Part shown: piece by piece, positions 15,418 to 24,821 of the stretch
How the letters are laid out: every line of letters begins with the position of its first letter
Position numbering within the stretch: position 1 is the first letter of the stretch
Assembly (NCBI GenBank): GCA_041665785.1
Contig: JBAYIE010000009.1
Location: 1-64,000 of the forward strand
Reading direction: 5' to 3'
DNA length: 64,000 nt
DNA from: JBAYIE01 sp041665785
GTDB taxonomy: Bacteria > Bacteroidota > Bacteroidia > UKL13-3
Program-made: the position numbers and the translations under genes
The notes under the pieces: model-generated
What the model was told of the DNA's origin: nothing
The model's database searches: none
Seen by the model: only the letters and a program-made list of their open reading frames with translations

Positions 15418-15963
15418 TCAACGTGTCTCGATAAGATATTTGTAGCTTTTAGCAAGTTTTTTTTCACGTTGATATAGTTTCTTGGCTGATAAGGTTTTTT
15501 CGCTCTGCAGGTTGGTTGTAATATAACCTAACGGAGACATTCCCCTTAGTTTCACATTTAATTCTCTTCGCTGTCCTGATTCAAGATGGATATGATTCAA
15601 AAAGAACGGTGTTGTGCGAAAAACTGTCAAGTTATACCAACCCGGTTTGATATAAATTTTATACTCACCGTTTTCGTCCGTTTGAACAACAAAGCTGTCT
15701 TGTGGAAGCGATGCCGTTTTAATTTCTACTTGTGCTAATGGCAATGGGCGATCAATACTGTCTACTATCTTACCATAAATAAATGAAAGAACAGTGTCCA
15801 ATTCTCCAGTAATCCGATTCTCAATAAGGATTGGCCTTTGCTCTGGATTAAGATAAGTAAAAATTACATATGCAAATTTCGTTTTGGGGAGTATGGTTTG
15901 CGCACACGAAACCATCCATAGACTACCAAATAAAATAAAGGTAAAAACTCTTAATGCTTTCAT
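15418..15963 (-). CDS. Lipoprotein with carboxypeptidase-regulatory-like domain
   Basis: A 181-residue protein with a lipoprotein signal ending in MVSC (Cys about 20). The middle (about 60-145) is a CarboxypepD_reg-like beta sandwich: IYGKIVDSIDRPLPLAQVEI, TDENGEYKIYIKPGWYNLTV. The C-terminus is basic. Such domains occur in surface and TonB-linked proteins of Bacteroidota. No specific role can be given. The 255 bases between it and the toxin gene hold nothing recognised. Confidence 0.7.
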   Translation of the reverse strand: MKALRVFTFILFGSLWMVSCAQTILPKTKFAYVIFTYLNPEQRPILIENRITGELDTVLSFIYGKIVDSIDRPLPLAQVEIKTASLPQDSFVVQTDENGEYKIYIKPGWYNLTVFRTTPFFLNHIHLESGQRRELNVKLRGMSPLGYITTNLQSEKTLSAKKLYQREKKLAKSYKYLIETR

Positions 15964-16005
15964 TTATAATTGGGCATAACTAATTTATATGCGTTAACCG
16001 CCCCA

Positions 16006-17538
16006 TTACTTTTCCAACACCTCATACATATCCATCCTTCTGTCTTTCCAGTTGAGTACGGTTCCAGTATTGCGGGCACGTTCGAGCGCGGCCAGATCGA
16101 GGTCGGCAATTACTACCGTTTCAATATTGGTGCTGCACTCTCCGGCGATGGCTTCGGGAGGGAATGCAAAATCGCTGGGTGTATAAATCCCCGACTGTGC
16201 GTAGTTGATATCCATATTATCAACCGAAGGTATATTGCCGATGGTGCCGGCTGTAGCTACAAAAATCTGATTTTCTACGGCACGGCTTTGTGAACAAATT
16301 TTTACGCGTAAGTGTCCGTGTTTTTCATCCGTAGAAAAAGGTACGAAAAGTATTTTAGCGCCTTTCTGGCAGGCAATACGGGCCATTTCCGGAAACTCCA
16401 CATCGTAACAAATATTGATGGCCACCTTGCCGCAATCGGTATTGAATACCTTGATTTCGTTACCGGGTTTTACGCCCCACCATTTGGCTTCATTGGAGGT
16501 GATATGGATTTTGTATTGCTTTTCAAACGTTCCGTCGCGCTTAAACAGATAAGAAATATTGTACAGGTTATCGTTCTCTACCTGCAGGTGTGTACCGGCA
16601 ATGATATTGATATTGTACTCCAGCGATAAACGGGAGAAGAGGGAAATATAATCGTCGGTGTACTCATCCATTTTCCGGATACTGTCTTCGGGGCTCATGC
16701 TTTTGTATTCGTGCAACGAAAGCAATTGCGTGGTAAACAGTTCAGGAAATAAAACAAAATCGGATTTATAATTGGAGGCTACGTCGGTAAAATATTCTGT
16801 TTGCTGAGCAAATTCCCGGAAGCTTTTAATTTTCCGCAACTCATACTGGATCGAACAAATCCGCACTTTCTTCATCAATACATTCCGTTCGCGGGTTTCG
16901 GGAATATAATCGAGGTTGATCCATTCTAGCAGGGTAGCGTATCCTTCACTTTCGTGATCATCGGGCAGGTAATCTTTGATCAGTCGCTGAATTGTAAAAC
17001 CCTGCGACAATTGAAAAGTGAGCACCGGATCCTTGATCTTTTTTTCGATCACCCGCTTCACATATGCACGTACACCAAACTTGTCGGAATATTTGTGGAA
17101 ATTCGGTAAACGACCACCGATCAAAATGGTTTTGAGGTTTTTTTCTACGCAAAGTTGGCGGCGCATATCGTAAAGGCGGCGACCAATTTTCAAACCCTGA
17201 TAATCGGGGTGTACCATCACCTCAATGCCGTACAGTGTATCACCTTCTTCGTCGTGGTTGGTAATGTATCCGTTGTCGCATATTTCTTTCCAGGTATGAT
17301 CATCATCGTATTCATCCCAATTGATGATCAGGCTGGTGGCCGAACCTACGATCACCCCTTCGTATTCGATCACCTGCATACCTTCGCGAAAATAGCGGTA
17401 CTGACTGTCGAGCATGGCGTAGGTCCAGGGTTCGGTATCGGGAAAACAAATTTTTGAGAGCGCAATGATCTCATCAAAATCGTGGCGCTCGGCCAATCGT
17501 TCTATCAGTTTTGGTTTTCGTGACGATCTGCTTTTCAT
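16006..17538 (-). CDS. GNAT N-acetyltransferase fused to carbon-nitrogen hydrolase (nitrilase family)
   Basis: A 510-residue two-domain protein. Residues about 10-220 form a GNAT domain with the acetyl-CoA loop VHPDYQGLKIGRRLYD. Residues about 225-510 form a nitrilase-superfamily hydrolase with the Glu-Lys-Cys triad in FPELF, YKIHIT and ICYDVEFPEMAR. The fusion is known in several bacteria and its substrate is unresolved. An amine acetylation coupled to amide hydrolysis is one possibility. The arrangement and length look intact. Confidence 0.92.
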   Translation of the reverse strand: MKSRSSRKPKLIERLAERHDFDEIIALSKICFPDTEPWTYAMLDSQYRYFREGMQVIEYEGVIVGSATSLIINWDEYDDDHTWKEICDNGYITNHDEEGDTLYGIEVMVHPDYQGLKIGRRLYDMRRQLCVEKNLKTILIGGRLPNFHKYSDKFGVRAYVKRVIEKKIKDPVLTFQLSQGFTIQRLIKDYLPDDHESEGYATLLEWINLDYIPETRERNVLMKKVRICSIQYELRKIKSFREFAQQTEYFTDVASNYKSDFVLFPELFTTQLLSLHEYKSMSPEDSIRKMDEYTDDYISLFSRLSLEYNINIIAGTHLQVENDNLYNISYLFKRDGTFEKQYKIHITSNEAKWWGVKPGNEIKVFNTDCGKVAINICYDVEFPEMARIACQKGAKILFVPFSTDEKHGHLRVKICSQSRAVENQIFVATAGTIGNIPSVDNMDINYAQSGIYTPSDFAFPPEAIAGECSTNIETVVIADLDLAALERARNTGTVLNWKDRRMDMYEVLEK

Positions 17539-17576
17539 GAAGGTAAATTTGAAACAAATATCCGAAACTCCTTTGA

Positions 17577-18566
17577 TTAATTCTGTTCCGGAGCAGGTTT
17601 AACGGTTTTTCGCAAGTCGGTGAGCATCCAGATATAGGCCCAAAGTCCTGCCAGAAATGTGATGATAGCCTGTGCACCATGAATTACAAAAGCCAGTGCA
17701 TTGCCGGTTACCAGATTGATTCCCAACATTACAAGTACACTGCTCACCAATACATGATAAACACCCATACCTCCGCCTTGTACCGGAATGGAGCGGCCAA
17801 AGGTGCCGGCCAACATAACCAGAAATGCATCCATTACCGTAAGGTGTTTTATTTCATCAAACAGGTAAAACCACAAATAAGTCATCAGAAAATAGCACGT
17901 CCAGATCCCGAAGGTAAACAACCAGAATCTTCCTGAACCAACAACCGTTAATACCCCACGAAAAGCAGGCTGGTAGCGGTTCCAAAGCATGCGCAACCAA
18001 TCGTTTTTGCGTAGTAACAGCAAACTGATAAACAGCAACAAAACAACGATGCCCATCATCCATAGAATACGCGATGTTGAGGCGGAAAAAAGAGGAGATA
18101 GATTATTTTGTTTCCAAAGATTGACGAGCATGGTTCCATGTATAAAAAGCGAAACCAAAACCAGCAGGATGAGTACCAGCATGTCAAAAAAGCGTTCCGT
18201 AATAATCGAGATCAGCGCAAAGTCAACCTTTACCCCGTCGGTTTTTCGCACAGTCAGGGCACGGGTAAGGTCGCCGAGCCGGGGTATGGCAAAACTGATG
18301 GTATAGCCCATACAAAGGGATGCCATTAAACTTTGTATGCGGCATGATTCACCCATTTTCCGGAGCAATATTTTCATCCGCGCCGAACGAAAATAATAAC
18401 CTGCAATGGAGATCAGACCTATAGGAAATGCAATCCAGTAATGACCCGTTTTCAGCTGACCAAGCAGGTCTGCAAAGGTGATCTTGCTTAAGGTGTACCA
18501 GATCAGTCCGATTCCCAGAAGCAACAAGAACACGAATTGCACTTTATATGAACCGAATTTTATCAT
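17577..18566 (-). CDS. Flippase-like / UPF0104 membrane protein (lysylphosphatidylglycerol synthase membrane-domain family)
   Basis: A 329-residue protein with about eight hydrophobic helices and the family motifs AIPRLGDLTRA and GRSIPVQGGGMGVYHVL. It corresponds to the membrane part of MprF-type proteins without the catalytic domain. Homologues are thought to move lipids or glycolipids. ATG 18566 is chosen: it begins just before the first helix, while the longer frame to TTG 18626 would add a poorly supported tail. It is divergent from the heparinase-like gene. Confidence 0.8.
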   Translation of the reverse strand: MIKFGSYKVQFVFLLLLGIGLIWYTLSKITFADLLGQLKTGHYWIAFPIGLISIAGYYFRSARMKILLRKMGESCRIQSLMASLCMGYTISFAIPRLGDLTRALTVRKTDGVKVDFALISIITERFFDMLVLILLVLVSLFIHGTMLVNLWKQNNLSPLFSASTSRILWMMGIVVLLLFISLLLLRKNDWLRMLWNRYQPAFRGVLTVVGSGRFWLFTFGIWTCYFLMTYLWFYLFDEIKHLTVMDAFLVMLAGTFGRSIPVQGGGMGVYHVLVSSVLVMLGINLVTGNALAFVIHGAQAIITFLAGLWAYIWMLTDLRKTVKPAPEQN

Positions 18567-18635
18567 CAAAAAACCGGAATAATATGTGCATTTTAGATAA
18601 AATTCTGTAATTTCGGGATCAAACAAATTGTGGCT

Positions 18636-21332
18636 ATGAAGAAAAGTTTACTTTTTCAGGTATTTCTATTGTCTGTACTTTGCGTTTCTGCACAAAAAAC
18701 ACCACCAAAACCCTGGTTACCTGCACGTGCTGATACTACCTATCCACGAACTATAATACACAGTTCGGAAATACAACAGGTGAAAGATTCACTCAAAGCA
18801 GGCCGGAATATTGCCATTTACCATTCGGTTTACGACAATGCGCTATCTCTTTCACCAATAGGAAATATTTCCATTAACGATAAAAGCAGCCGTTCGGAAA
18901 TTGCAAAAAATGCAGCGTTTGTTTTTCTCTTAGGAGTTAAACCTGTTGGAAATACTACCGATTCACTTACGGTATCAGAGCGTGTTTTGATCCGCAACAA
19001 AGTTCTGGGATTGTTGAATGAAATCAATACATACGTGAATCAATTCACCGTTGATAGTCCGTTTAATTTCGACTTCTGGCAGTATACCTCCCGGGATATA
19101 ATTAAATATGCAGAAGCATATGATTTTCTCAAAGGCGGAGGCGTGCCGGATGATTTGCTGCTCAATGCACGCAAAGGATTAAAAAGTCTTACAGGAAATT
19201 TGTACGAGCAATCGGCCAAAGCAGTTACAGGTTTCAGCTTTTTCCAAACCTATAAAAACAACAGCGCGTTGATGTCGGCCAGTGCGCTGGGTCTTGCAGC
19301 AGTTGTATTAAATAATCACAAAGATTCAGCTGAACAATTTCATCCACTGAACTGGATCAATTGCGCGATGTGGAATGTACACAATATTTTGTGGTGGGAT
19401 ATTCGCCGTCAGTCTGATACTAAAAAATATGCCGGATACGGAGAAGGACCTTATTACGGTCGTGTTGCCCTGTGCAATGTGATGCCATTTATCAAGGCTA
19501 TGGGTAATTTTATCCCCGACACTGCTGTGTTTTATATCTATAATCAAATCGACCGCAAACTCCGCAACCCGTGGTACGATTCCAATTATACCAAAATTTT
19601 CGACTGGTATGCCGGGATCCGCATGCCCGACGGGCGCATGCCGAATATTGAAGATTCATACAACCATAAGTTCTTTCCGGAGCTGGCTGTTATGCGTAAA
19701 CAAAAATATGTTTGGCCCAATTATTATAGCGGACTGGATTCGTTGCAGGAAAATACTTTCAACAAACAAATTACGTCCATCTACGATATGCGCGCCGATT
19801 ATATCGCGGCAAACCTGACCGAACAACCGCTTATCGACAGCAATTTTGTAGCCATGCCTGATGCAGGTACTGCAGTTTTCCGTTCCGGTTCCGATTCCAA
19901 TGCCACTTATCTTGCCTTATTGGGTAAGAATGGAAATAATCTGACTGTAACCGATGCCCACAATCAGGCTGATGAAGCCAGTTTTTCTATGATGATCAAA
20001 GGCCAGACCATGGCCTTGGATCCGGGCTTATTTTTCTATCTGCTGCGCGATAGTGTTTCGCGTGCGGCCAATCATAACATGATTCTGGTGGATGGCAAGG
20101 CTACCGAACCCGGATTTCCTCAGCTACCAAACGGCGCAAATGCCTATATCGAAAAATATTTCAAATCGGGTGTGCAGAATTATGCCGAAGTACGTACCCA
20201 TTACCAATTGGCGGATATCAACCGTAAAGTAATGCATGTGCGTAATAAGTATTTCCTGCTGATGGATCATATGAACAGTGATACAGCACACGAATATTCC
20301 ATGTTGATTCATGGGTATGGACGCTTTTTCGGAGATACTACATTCATGGGTGCGTTCAACGATATGACCGCCAATAAACGGGCAGCGTGGTTGCGTCGCA
20401 AATCCGGCTTGTTTACTTATACAGAGAGCGATCAGGCATTTAGTATGACTACCAAGCTGGCTCCACACGAACATACGTTGGGCCTGTTGCAATATCATAA
20501 TGTAATCACGGCTAAGAGTACTGTTACCCAAAACATGAGTTATATGACTTGTTTGCAACCCTTCACAACATTAGCAACCGATACTTTACCTGTGACCACG
20601 CTAAATATTTCAGGGGCTGTTGGATTTAAAATAGTGGATGGCGCAAACACAGATCTTGCCGTAAATAAAACATTCAACAATACTATAACCATCGACAAAA
20701 CAACTACCGGTTTATCGAACAGTTTCACGTCGGATGGAAAATTTGTATGGATTTCTGAAAACGGAGGAGCAGTGAAAGATTTGTTTACACACAAAGCTAC
20801 CTTCATGATCAAAGATGCTGATACCATGTGGTCATCTGTGCATCCGGTGAATATGCAATTCCTGGCGATCAATGCCAAATCATTCAAAGGATTTACAGGT
20901 GATACCGGGAATGTTAGTTTCCATGTAGGTGAATATCCGTATCAGGTATTTGGTGAAGGAATCAAATCATTCAATTACAATACAACATCGAAAGTGATTA
21001 CCATTTACTTCGGTAAAGCGGCCTCTTTCCTGATTAATGTAGATGATGCACGAACCGGATTAACAGAGCGTCAGGAACCGTTGAAGCTCAATATCTACCC
21101 AAATCCGGCCAACGAAATGGTTCATCTTGCACTCGAAGATTTCACAAACAGCCAATGCCGTCTTGAAATTTTTGATCTTTCCGGTAAATTGGTTTTAACA
21201 CATGATATAGAAGCCAACACCCGTGAATTTGATGTACCTACGCACCACCTGGATAATGGTTTATACTTTGCTGTATTGAAAGATGATACAGCCAACCGCT
21301 CTATGAGTGTGAAACTGATGATCAGCCGTTAA
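18636..21332 (+). CDS. Secreted heparinase II/III-like protein with T9SS sorting domain
   Basis: An 898-residue protein with a signal peptide ending in VSAQ, an alpha-helical toroid-like region (about 40-400) and a heparinase II/III-like beta region (about 410-640). The latter includes VTDAHNQADEASF and RAANHNMILVDG. The final 80 residues are a T9SS type A sorting domain starting IYPNPA. It is probably a polysaccharide-active enzyme exported to the surface. The substrate is unknown. ATG 18636 is preferred over GTG 18630. The stop codon overlaps that of the convergent HMG-CoA lyase gene. Confidence 0.82.
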   Translation: MKKSLLFQVFLLSVLCVSAQKTPPKPWLPARADTTYPRTIIHSSEIQQVKDSLKAGRNIAIYHSVYDNALSLSPIGNISINDKSSRSEIAKNAAFVFLLGVKPVGNTTDSLTVSERVLIRNKVLGLLNEINTYVNQFTVDSPFNFDFWQYTSRDIIKYAEAYDFLKGGGVPDDLLLNARKGLKSLTGNLYEQSAKAVTGFSFFQTYKNNSALMSASALGLAAVVLNNHKDSAEQFHPLNWINCAMWNVHNILWWDIRRQSDTKKYAGYGEGPYYGRVALCNVMPFIKAMGNFIPDTAVFYIYNQIDRKLRNPWYDSNYTKIFDWYAGIRMPDGRMPNIEDSYNHKFFPELAVMRKQKYVWPNYYSGLDSLQENTFNKQITSIYDMRADYIAANLTEQPLIDSNFVAMPDAGTAVFRSGSDSNATYLALLGKNGNNLTVTDAHNQADEASFSMMIKGQTMALDPGLFFYLLRDSVSRAANHNMILVDGKATEPGFPQLPNGANAYIEKYFKSGVQNYAEVRTHYQLADINRKVMHVRNKYFLLMDHMNSDTAHEYSMLIHGYGRFFGDTTFMGAFNDMTANKRAAWLRRKSGLFTYTESDQAFSMTTKLAPHEHTLGLLQYHNVITAKSTVTQNMSYMTCLQPFTTLATDTLPVTTLNISGAVGFKIVDGANTDLAVNKTFNNTITIDKTTTGLSNSFTSDGKFVWISENGGAVKDLFTHKATFMIKDADTMWSSVHPVNMQFLAINAKSFKGFTGDTGNVSFHVGEYPYQVFGEGIKSFNYNTTSKVITIYFGKAASFLINVDDARTGLTERQEPLKLNIYPNPANEMVHLALEDFTNSQCRLEIFDLSGKLVLTHDIEANTREFDVPTHHLDNGLYFAVLKDDTANRSMSVKLMISR

Positions 21333-22183
21333 GCAGGAAAAACCGAAACGGCTTCCAGCATCGATTTATTAAAGGCATCCGGATTAATTCCGGTTTCAAT
21401 ATTGCGTGAGTTAAAGTAGCCGATCAGATTTTCTGTGGGCATATTGCCTGTGAGGTGATCTGCCGCCATCGGGCATCCGCCGAAACCTTTGATGGCGCCG
21501 TCAAAGCGCTGGCAGCCATTTTCAAATGCTGCCGTCACTTTTTCTTCCCAGGTGTCGGGTGTGGTGTGCAAATGAGCACCAAATTCGATATGCGGGAATT
21601 TCGGAATGAGGTTCTTGTATAAATAGGCAATTGAGTCAGGATTGGCTATACCAATGGTATCGGAAAGAGACAGAATGCCGATACCCATGTTGGACATCGT
21701 TTCCGACCACTCTTCAACCACCTCAGCATTCCAGGGATCTCCGTATGGATTGCCAAATCCCATGGAGAGATACACCACCAGTTCTTTGTTGTTTTTTACG
21801 CAAAGCTCCTGCATTTCTTTCACCGTGGTCAACGCTTCAGCCATCGTGGCGTTGGTGTTTCGGCGCTGAAAGGTTTCGGAGAGTGAAAAAGGGAATCCTA
21901 AATAATGTATGGCTTCTTGCTGGGCCGCAGTTGCAGCACCACGTGTATTGGCTACAATGGCCAATAATTTAGTTTGTACAGTTTGCAAATCCAGCCCCTG
22001 CAATACTTCAAGTGTATCGGCCATTTGGGGAATGGCTTTGGGCGAAACAAAACTTCCAAAGTCCAGCGTGTCGAATCCAACCTGCATTAAACTGTTCAGG
22101 TAACGGATTTTGTCGCGGGTAGGAATAAAAGCCGTTAATCCCTGCATGGCATCGCGCGGACACTCAATTATTTTAATGCGCAT
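21329..22183 (-). CDS. Hydroxymethylglutaryl-CoA lyase
   Basis: A 284-residue enzyme splitting HMG-CoA into acetoacetate and acetyl-CoA, the last step of leucine breakdown. It has ECPRDAMQG at the N-terminus, the metal-binding HLHTTPD, and the active-site cysteine loop GFGGCPMA, in family order. It stands alone with no other leucine-degradation genes near. Confidence 0.92.
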   Translation of the reverse strand: MRIKIIECPRDAMQGLTAFIPTRDKIRYLNSLMQVGFDTLDFGSFVSPKAIPQMADTLEVLQGLDLQTVQTKLLAIVANTRGAATAAQQEAIHYLGFPFSLSETFQRRNTNATMAEALTTVKEMQELCVKNNKELVVYLSMGFGNPYGDPWNAEVVEEWSETMSNMGIGILSLSDTIGIANPDSIAYLYKNLIPKFPHIEFGAHLHTTPDTWEEKVTAAFENGCQRFDGAIKGFGGCPMAADHLTGNMPTENLIGYFNSRNIETGINPDAFNKSMLEAVSVFPA

Positions 22184-22232
22184 TATCAGTATTTTAGGTT
22201 GAAAATCGCCGCTAAATTATTCAATTATTCTT

Positions 22233-22240
22233 TACCTTTG
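22233..22240 (+). promoter_or_regulatory. Possible -7 box (TACCTTTG) for the DUF349 gene
   Basis: A perfect TAnnTTTG match 50 bases before the ATG at 22290 in an otherwise gene-free 106-base gap. No clear TTTG at the -33 position. Confidence 0.4.
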
Positions 22241-22289
22241 ACATCCTTTTGTGCCCCGGATTAGTCGGGCACAGCTGAATTGAAAGTAT

Positions 22290-24266
22290 ATGACAGAACA
22301 ATTGAACCCTGATCAACTCAATTCCAATCCTTCACCGGAGGAATTGAATCCCGCTCCAACCCCCATGATGGGTACCGAAAATGGAGCTGAAGAATTGGCC
22401 ACTTCCCCGGTTTCTTCAACTGAAGTTACTGCAGCCACTACGATCATCCTTACCGATGAACAAACCGAAGAGGCCGGACATGTGGAAGAAGACCACGAAA
22501 TGCATGAGTTGGATGATGAATTCCCCAATTTTGTAAATTTCACTAAAACGCAATTATTAAAGACGGTTGAAGAAACCGCAGATAAGCCGCTCGATGAGGC
22601 CAACCGGATCCTCAAAGCGATCAAGCCTTTTCTCGATGCCGTATTGCAGGAAGAATACAATACTGCCCTTGCCAGATTCATAGAAGAGGGTGGTGAAAAA
22701 GACGACTTCAATTACCAGGACACCGATCAGGCACGCGATAAATTTAACCGGGCACAAAAAGAATTAAAACAAAAGCGCGCCGAGGAGTTGGCACGCCAGG
22801 AAGCGGAACGCGCCGAAAACCTGAAGAAAAAGGAATCCATTCTGGAACAGATAAAATTGCTGACCGAGAATGAAGAGACTGAGGGTAGTCTGAAAAAGCT
22901 AAAAGAATTACAGAACGAGTGGAAATTGATTCGCAATATTCCCAAAGATCAGATTGATCGTTTGTGGGAATCGTATAATTTCTTTATTCATAAATTTTAT
23001 GACAGCCTTTCCATTTTCAATGAATTAAAGGATCTGGATCGCAGAAAAAACCTCGATCATAAAATTGAATTGATCCAGAAGGCTGCCGAACTTGCGTTGG
23101 AACCCAGTGCGAAACGTGCGCTGATTTTGCTAAAAAAATACCAGGAAGACTGGCGAAATATTGGTCCTGTACCGCAGGAATCCAACGAAGACATCTGGAA
23201 CCGTTTTAAACACGAATGCGATAAGATCTATGAAATGATCAAATCGGTGCAGGAGCAAAACCAGAAAGTACGGGAAGAAAATTTGCTGGCTAAAAAAGAA
23301 TTGCTGGCGCGGGCCTTGCAATTATCCAATTTCAGTACCACACGTATCAAAGAGTGGTTTGAGCAAACCAACACAGCCAATCAGCTCATGGAAGACTGGA
23401 AAAAGATCGGTACGGTTCCGCTGAAGTACCGCGAATCGGTTTGGAACGAATTTCGCAATGCACGCAATCTGTTTTACGCCAATAAAAATAATTTCTTTAA
23501 AACTTTGCACGCAGAGCGCAATGCAAATCTGAAAGTAAAAACCCAGTTGTGCGAACAGGCCGAAGCCATTGCAGCTCAACCGGTAGACTATATTCGGCAA
23601 ACCGAAGACCTTAAAAAGCTGCAGGATGCCTGGAAAAAATCCGGTCCGGTTCATGAGAAAATTTCTGATGCCATCTGGAAACGTTTCCGTGCGGCCTGCG
23701 ATATCTTTTTTGAAAAGAAAGCACAACAATACTCATCGCAGCAGGAAGAGCAAAAACAAAACCTGCTGATCAAAAAGGAAATTGTTCAGAAACTGGAATC
23801 CCTGCTTCAACAAGAAGAATCGGGAGAATTGCTGAATGAATTAAAAACCTTGCAGGACAGATGGAATCATACCGGTTTTGTTCCCATGAATGAGAAAGAA
23901 AAGATCAACAAACAATACAGCCAGCTGAACGATCAGGTATTTCAAAAATTCCGCGAGGTGAGTAAAGAATTGCGCGATATGAAAGACAAATCGCATCTCG
24001 AAGCGTTACTCAATTCTCCAAATGGCGATCAAAAAGTCAGAAGGGAAGAAAAGCAACTGATGGATCGGATTCGTGGAATGCGCAGCGATATTTCTACCTG
24101 GGAAAACAATGTGGGCTTTTTTACCAAAGGCAACAGCAAAACTGAAAATCCAATGGTGAAGCAAATAGAAGAAAAAATTGCTCAGGCTCACAGTCAAATT
24201 GCCGTACTGGAAACCAAACTAAAAAATGTACGTGCCCTGTTAAAACAACAGACACAAAAGGCATAA
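22290..24266 (+). CDS. DUF349 repeat protein
   Basis: A 658-residue, strongly charged helical protein. After an acidic, low-complexity N-terminus (about 1-80) come at least five DUF349 units. Each has a pattern of LxxLQxxWxxxGxVP followed by WxRFxxxCDxFF (for example KKYQEDWRNIGPVP and LQDAWKKSGPV). A coiled-coil tail follows. The domain's molecular role is not established. It is widespread in Bacteroidota and Actinobacteria. The downstream gene starts 2 bases after the stop. Confidence 0.9.
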   Translation: MTEQLNPDQLNSNPSPEELNPAPTPMMGTENGAEELATSPVSSTEVTAATTIILTDEQTEEAGHVEEDHEMHELDDEFPNFVNFTKTQLLKTVEETADKPLDEANRILKAIKPFLDAVLQEEYNTALARFIEEGGEKDDFNYQDTDQARDKFNRAQKELKQKRAEELARQEAERAENLKKKESILEQIKLLTENEETEGSLKKLKELQNEWKLIRNIPKDQIDRLWESYNFFIHKFYDSLSIFNELKDLDRRKNLDHKIELIQKAAELALEPSAKRALILLKKYQEDWRNIGPVPQESNEDIWNRFKHECDKIYEMIKSVQEQNQKVREENLLAKKELLARALQLSNFSTTRIKEWFEQTNTANQLMEDWKKIGTVPLKYRESVWNEFRNARNLFYANKNNFFKTLHAERNANLKVKTQLCEQAEAIAAQPVDYIRQTEDLKKLQDAWKKSGPVHEKISDAIWKRFRAACDIFFEKKAQQYSSQQEEQKQNLLIKKEIVQKLESLLQQEESGELLNELKTLQDRWNHTGFVPMNEKEKINKQYSQLNDQVFQKFREVSKELRDMKDKSHLEALLNSPNGDQKVRREEKQLMDRIRGMRSDISTWENNVGFFTKGNSKTENPMVKQIEEKIAQAHSQIAVLETKLKNVRALLKQQTQKA

Positions 24267-24268
24267 CC

Positions 24269-24814
24269 GTGATCTGGATTTCCGGGTATCGGTTCATTTT
24301 ACACTACCTGATCAGCACGCCCATTGATGTGCTGCATTCTCCATTTGTATTTCAATTATACAATGCCTGCATTCGTAGACAAAAGGTTTTACCTGCCGAA
24401 AAGGCTGCAACGTTTGGGCCTGAACCGGAAGAATTGCAACCCTACAGCAAGCGTACTTTGCAAATCCTGCAACACCTGATGCTTCACTTGAATTTACGGC
24501 GGGGCACAGTAATAACGGACCATAACGTGCAGAAAGATTCCCCATTCAATATCCCGGATTTGTTGGATGTGGTAATGATGCAAATAGAAGATGAAAGACT
24601 TGCCTATACAGGATTTGAAAGAATATTAAACAAACTGCACAACAACAGTGTGATTATTTTTCACAACATGTATGCTTCAAAAGCTAAATACGGGTTGTGG
24701 CAAAAAATTAAGCAACACCCTCAGGTAACGGTAACGGTGGATGTATTCTTTTTGGGATTGGTGTTTTTCAGGAAAGAACAGGTCAGGCAGGATTTTAGAA
24801 TCCGCTTATTTTAA
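24269..24814 (+). CDS. Methyltransferase-related protein lacking the SAM-binding core (possible remnant)
   Basis: A 181-residue protein starting at GTG 24269. The N-terminus (HSPFVFQLYNACI) and C-terminus (VTVTVDVFFLGLVFFRKEQVRQDF) look like the ends of a Bacteroidota family of about 240-residue class I methyltransferases. The middle is short: no glycine-rich SAM loop (ELGTSLG-like) is visible, and the usual DDIH-like segment reads FHNMY. The gene is open and intact, so it may be a decayed or repurposed homologue. It is convergent with the DUF1015 gene, 7 bases apart. Confidence 0.6.
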   Translation: MIWISGYRFILHYLISTPIDVLHSPFVFQLYNACIRRQKVLPAEKAATFGPEPEELQPYSKRTLQILQHLMLHLNLRRGTVITDHNVQKDSPFNIPDLLDVVMMQIEDERLAYTGFERILNKLHNNSVIIFHNMYASKAKYGLWQKIKQHPQVTVTVDVFFLGLVFFRKEQVRQDFRIRLF

Positions 24815-24821
24815 GATTAGC

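Noticed and set aside
23322..23729. Antisense frame of 135 codons in the DUF349 gene
   Set aside because: Its sequence is the complement of repeated DUF349 units and has no signature.
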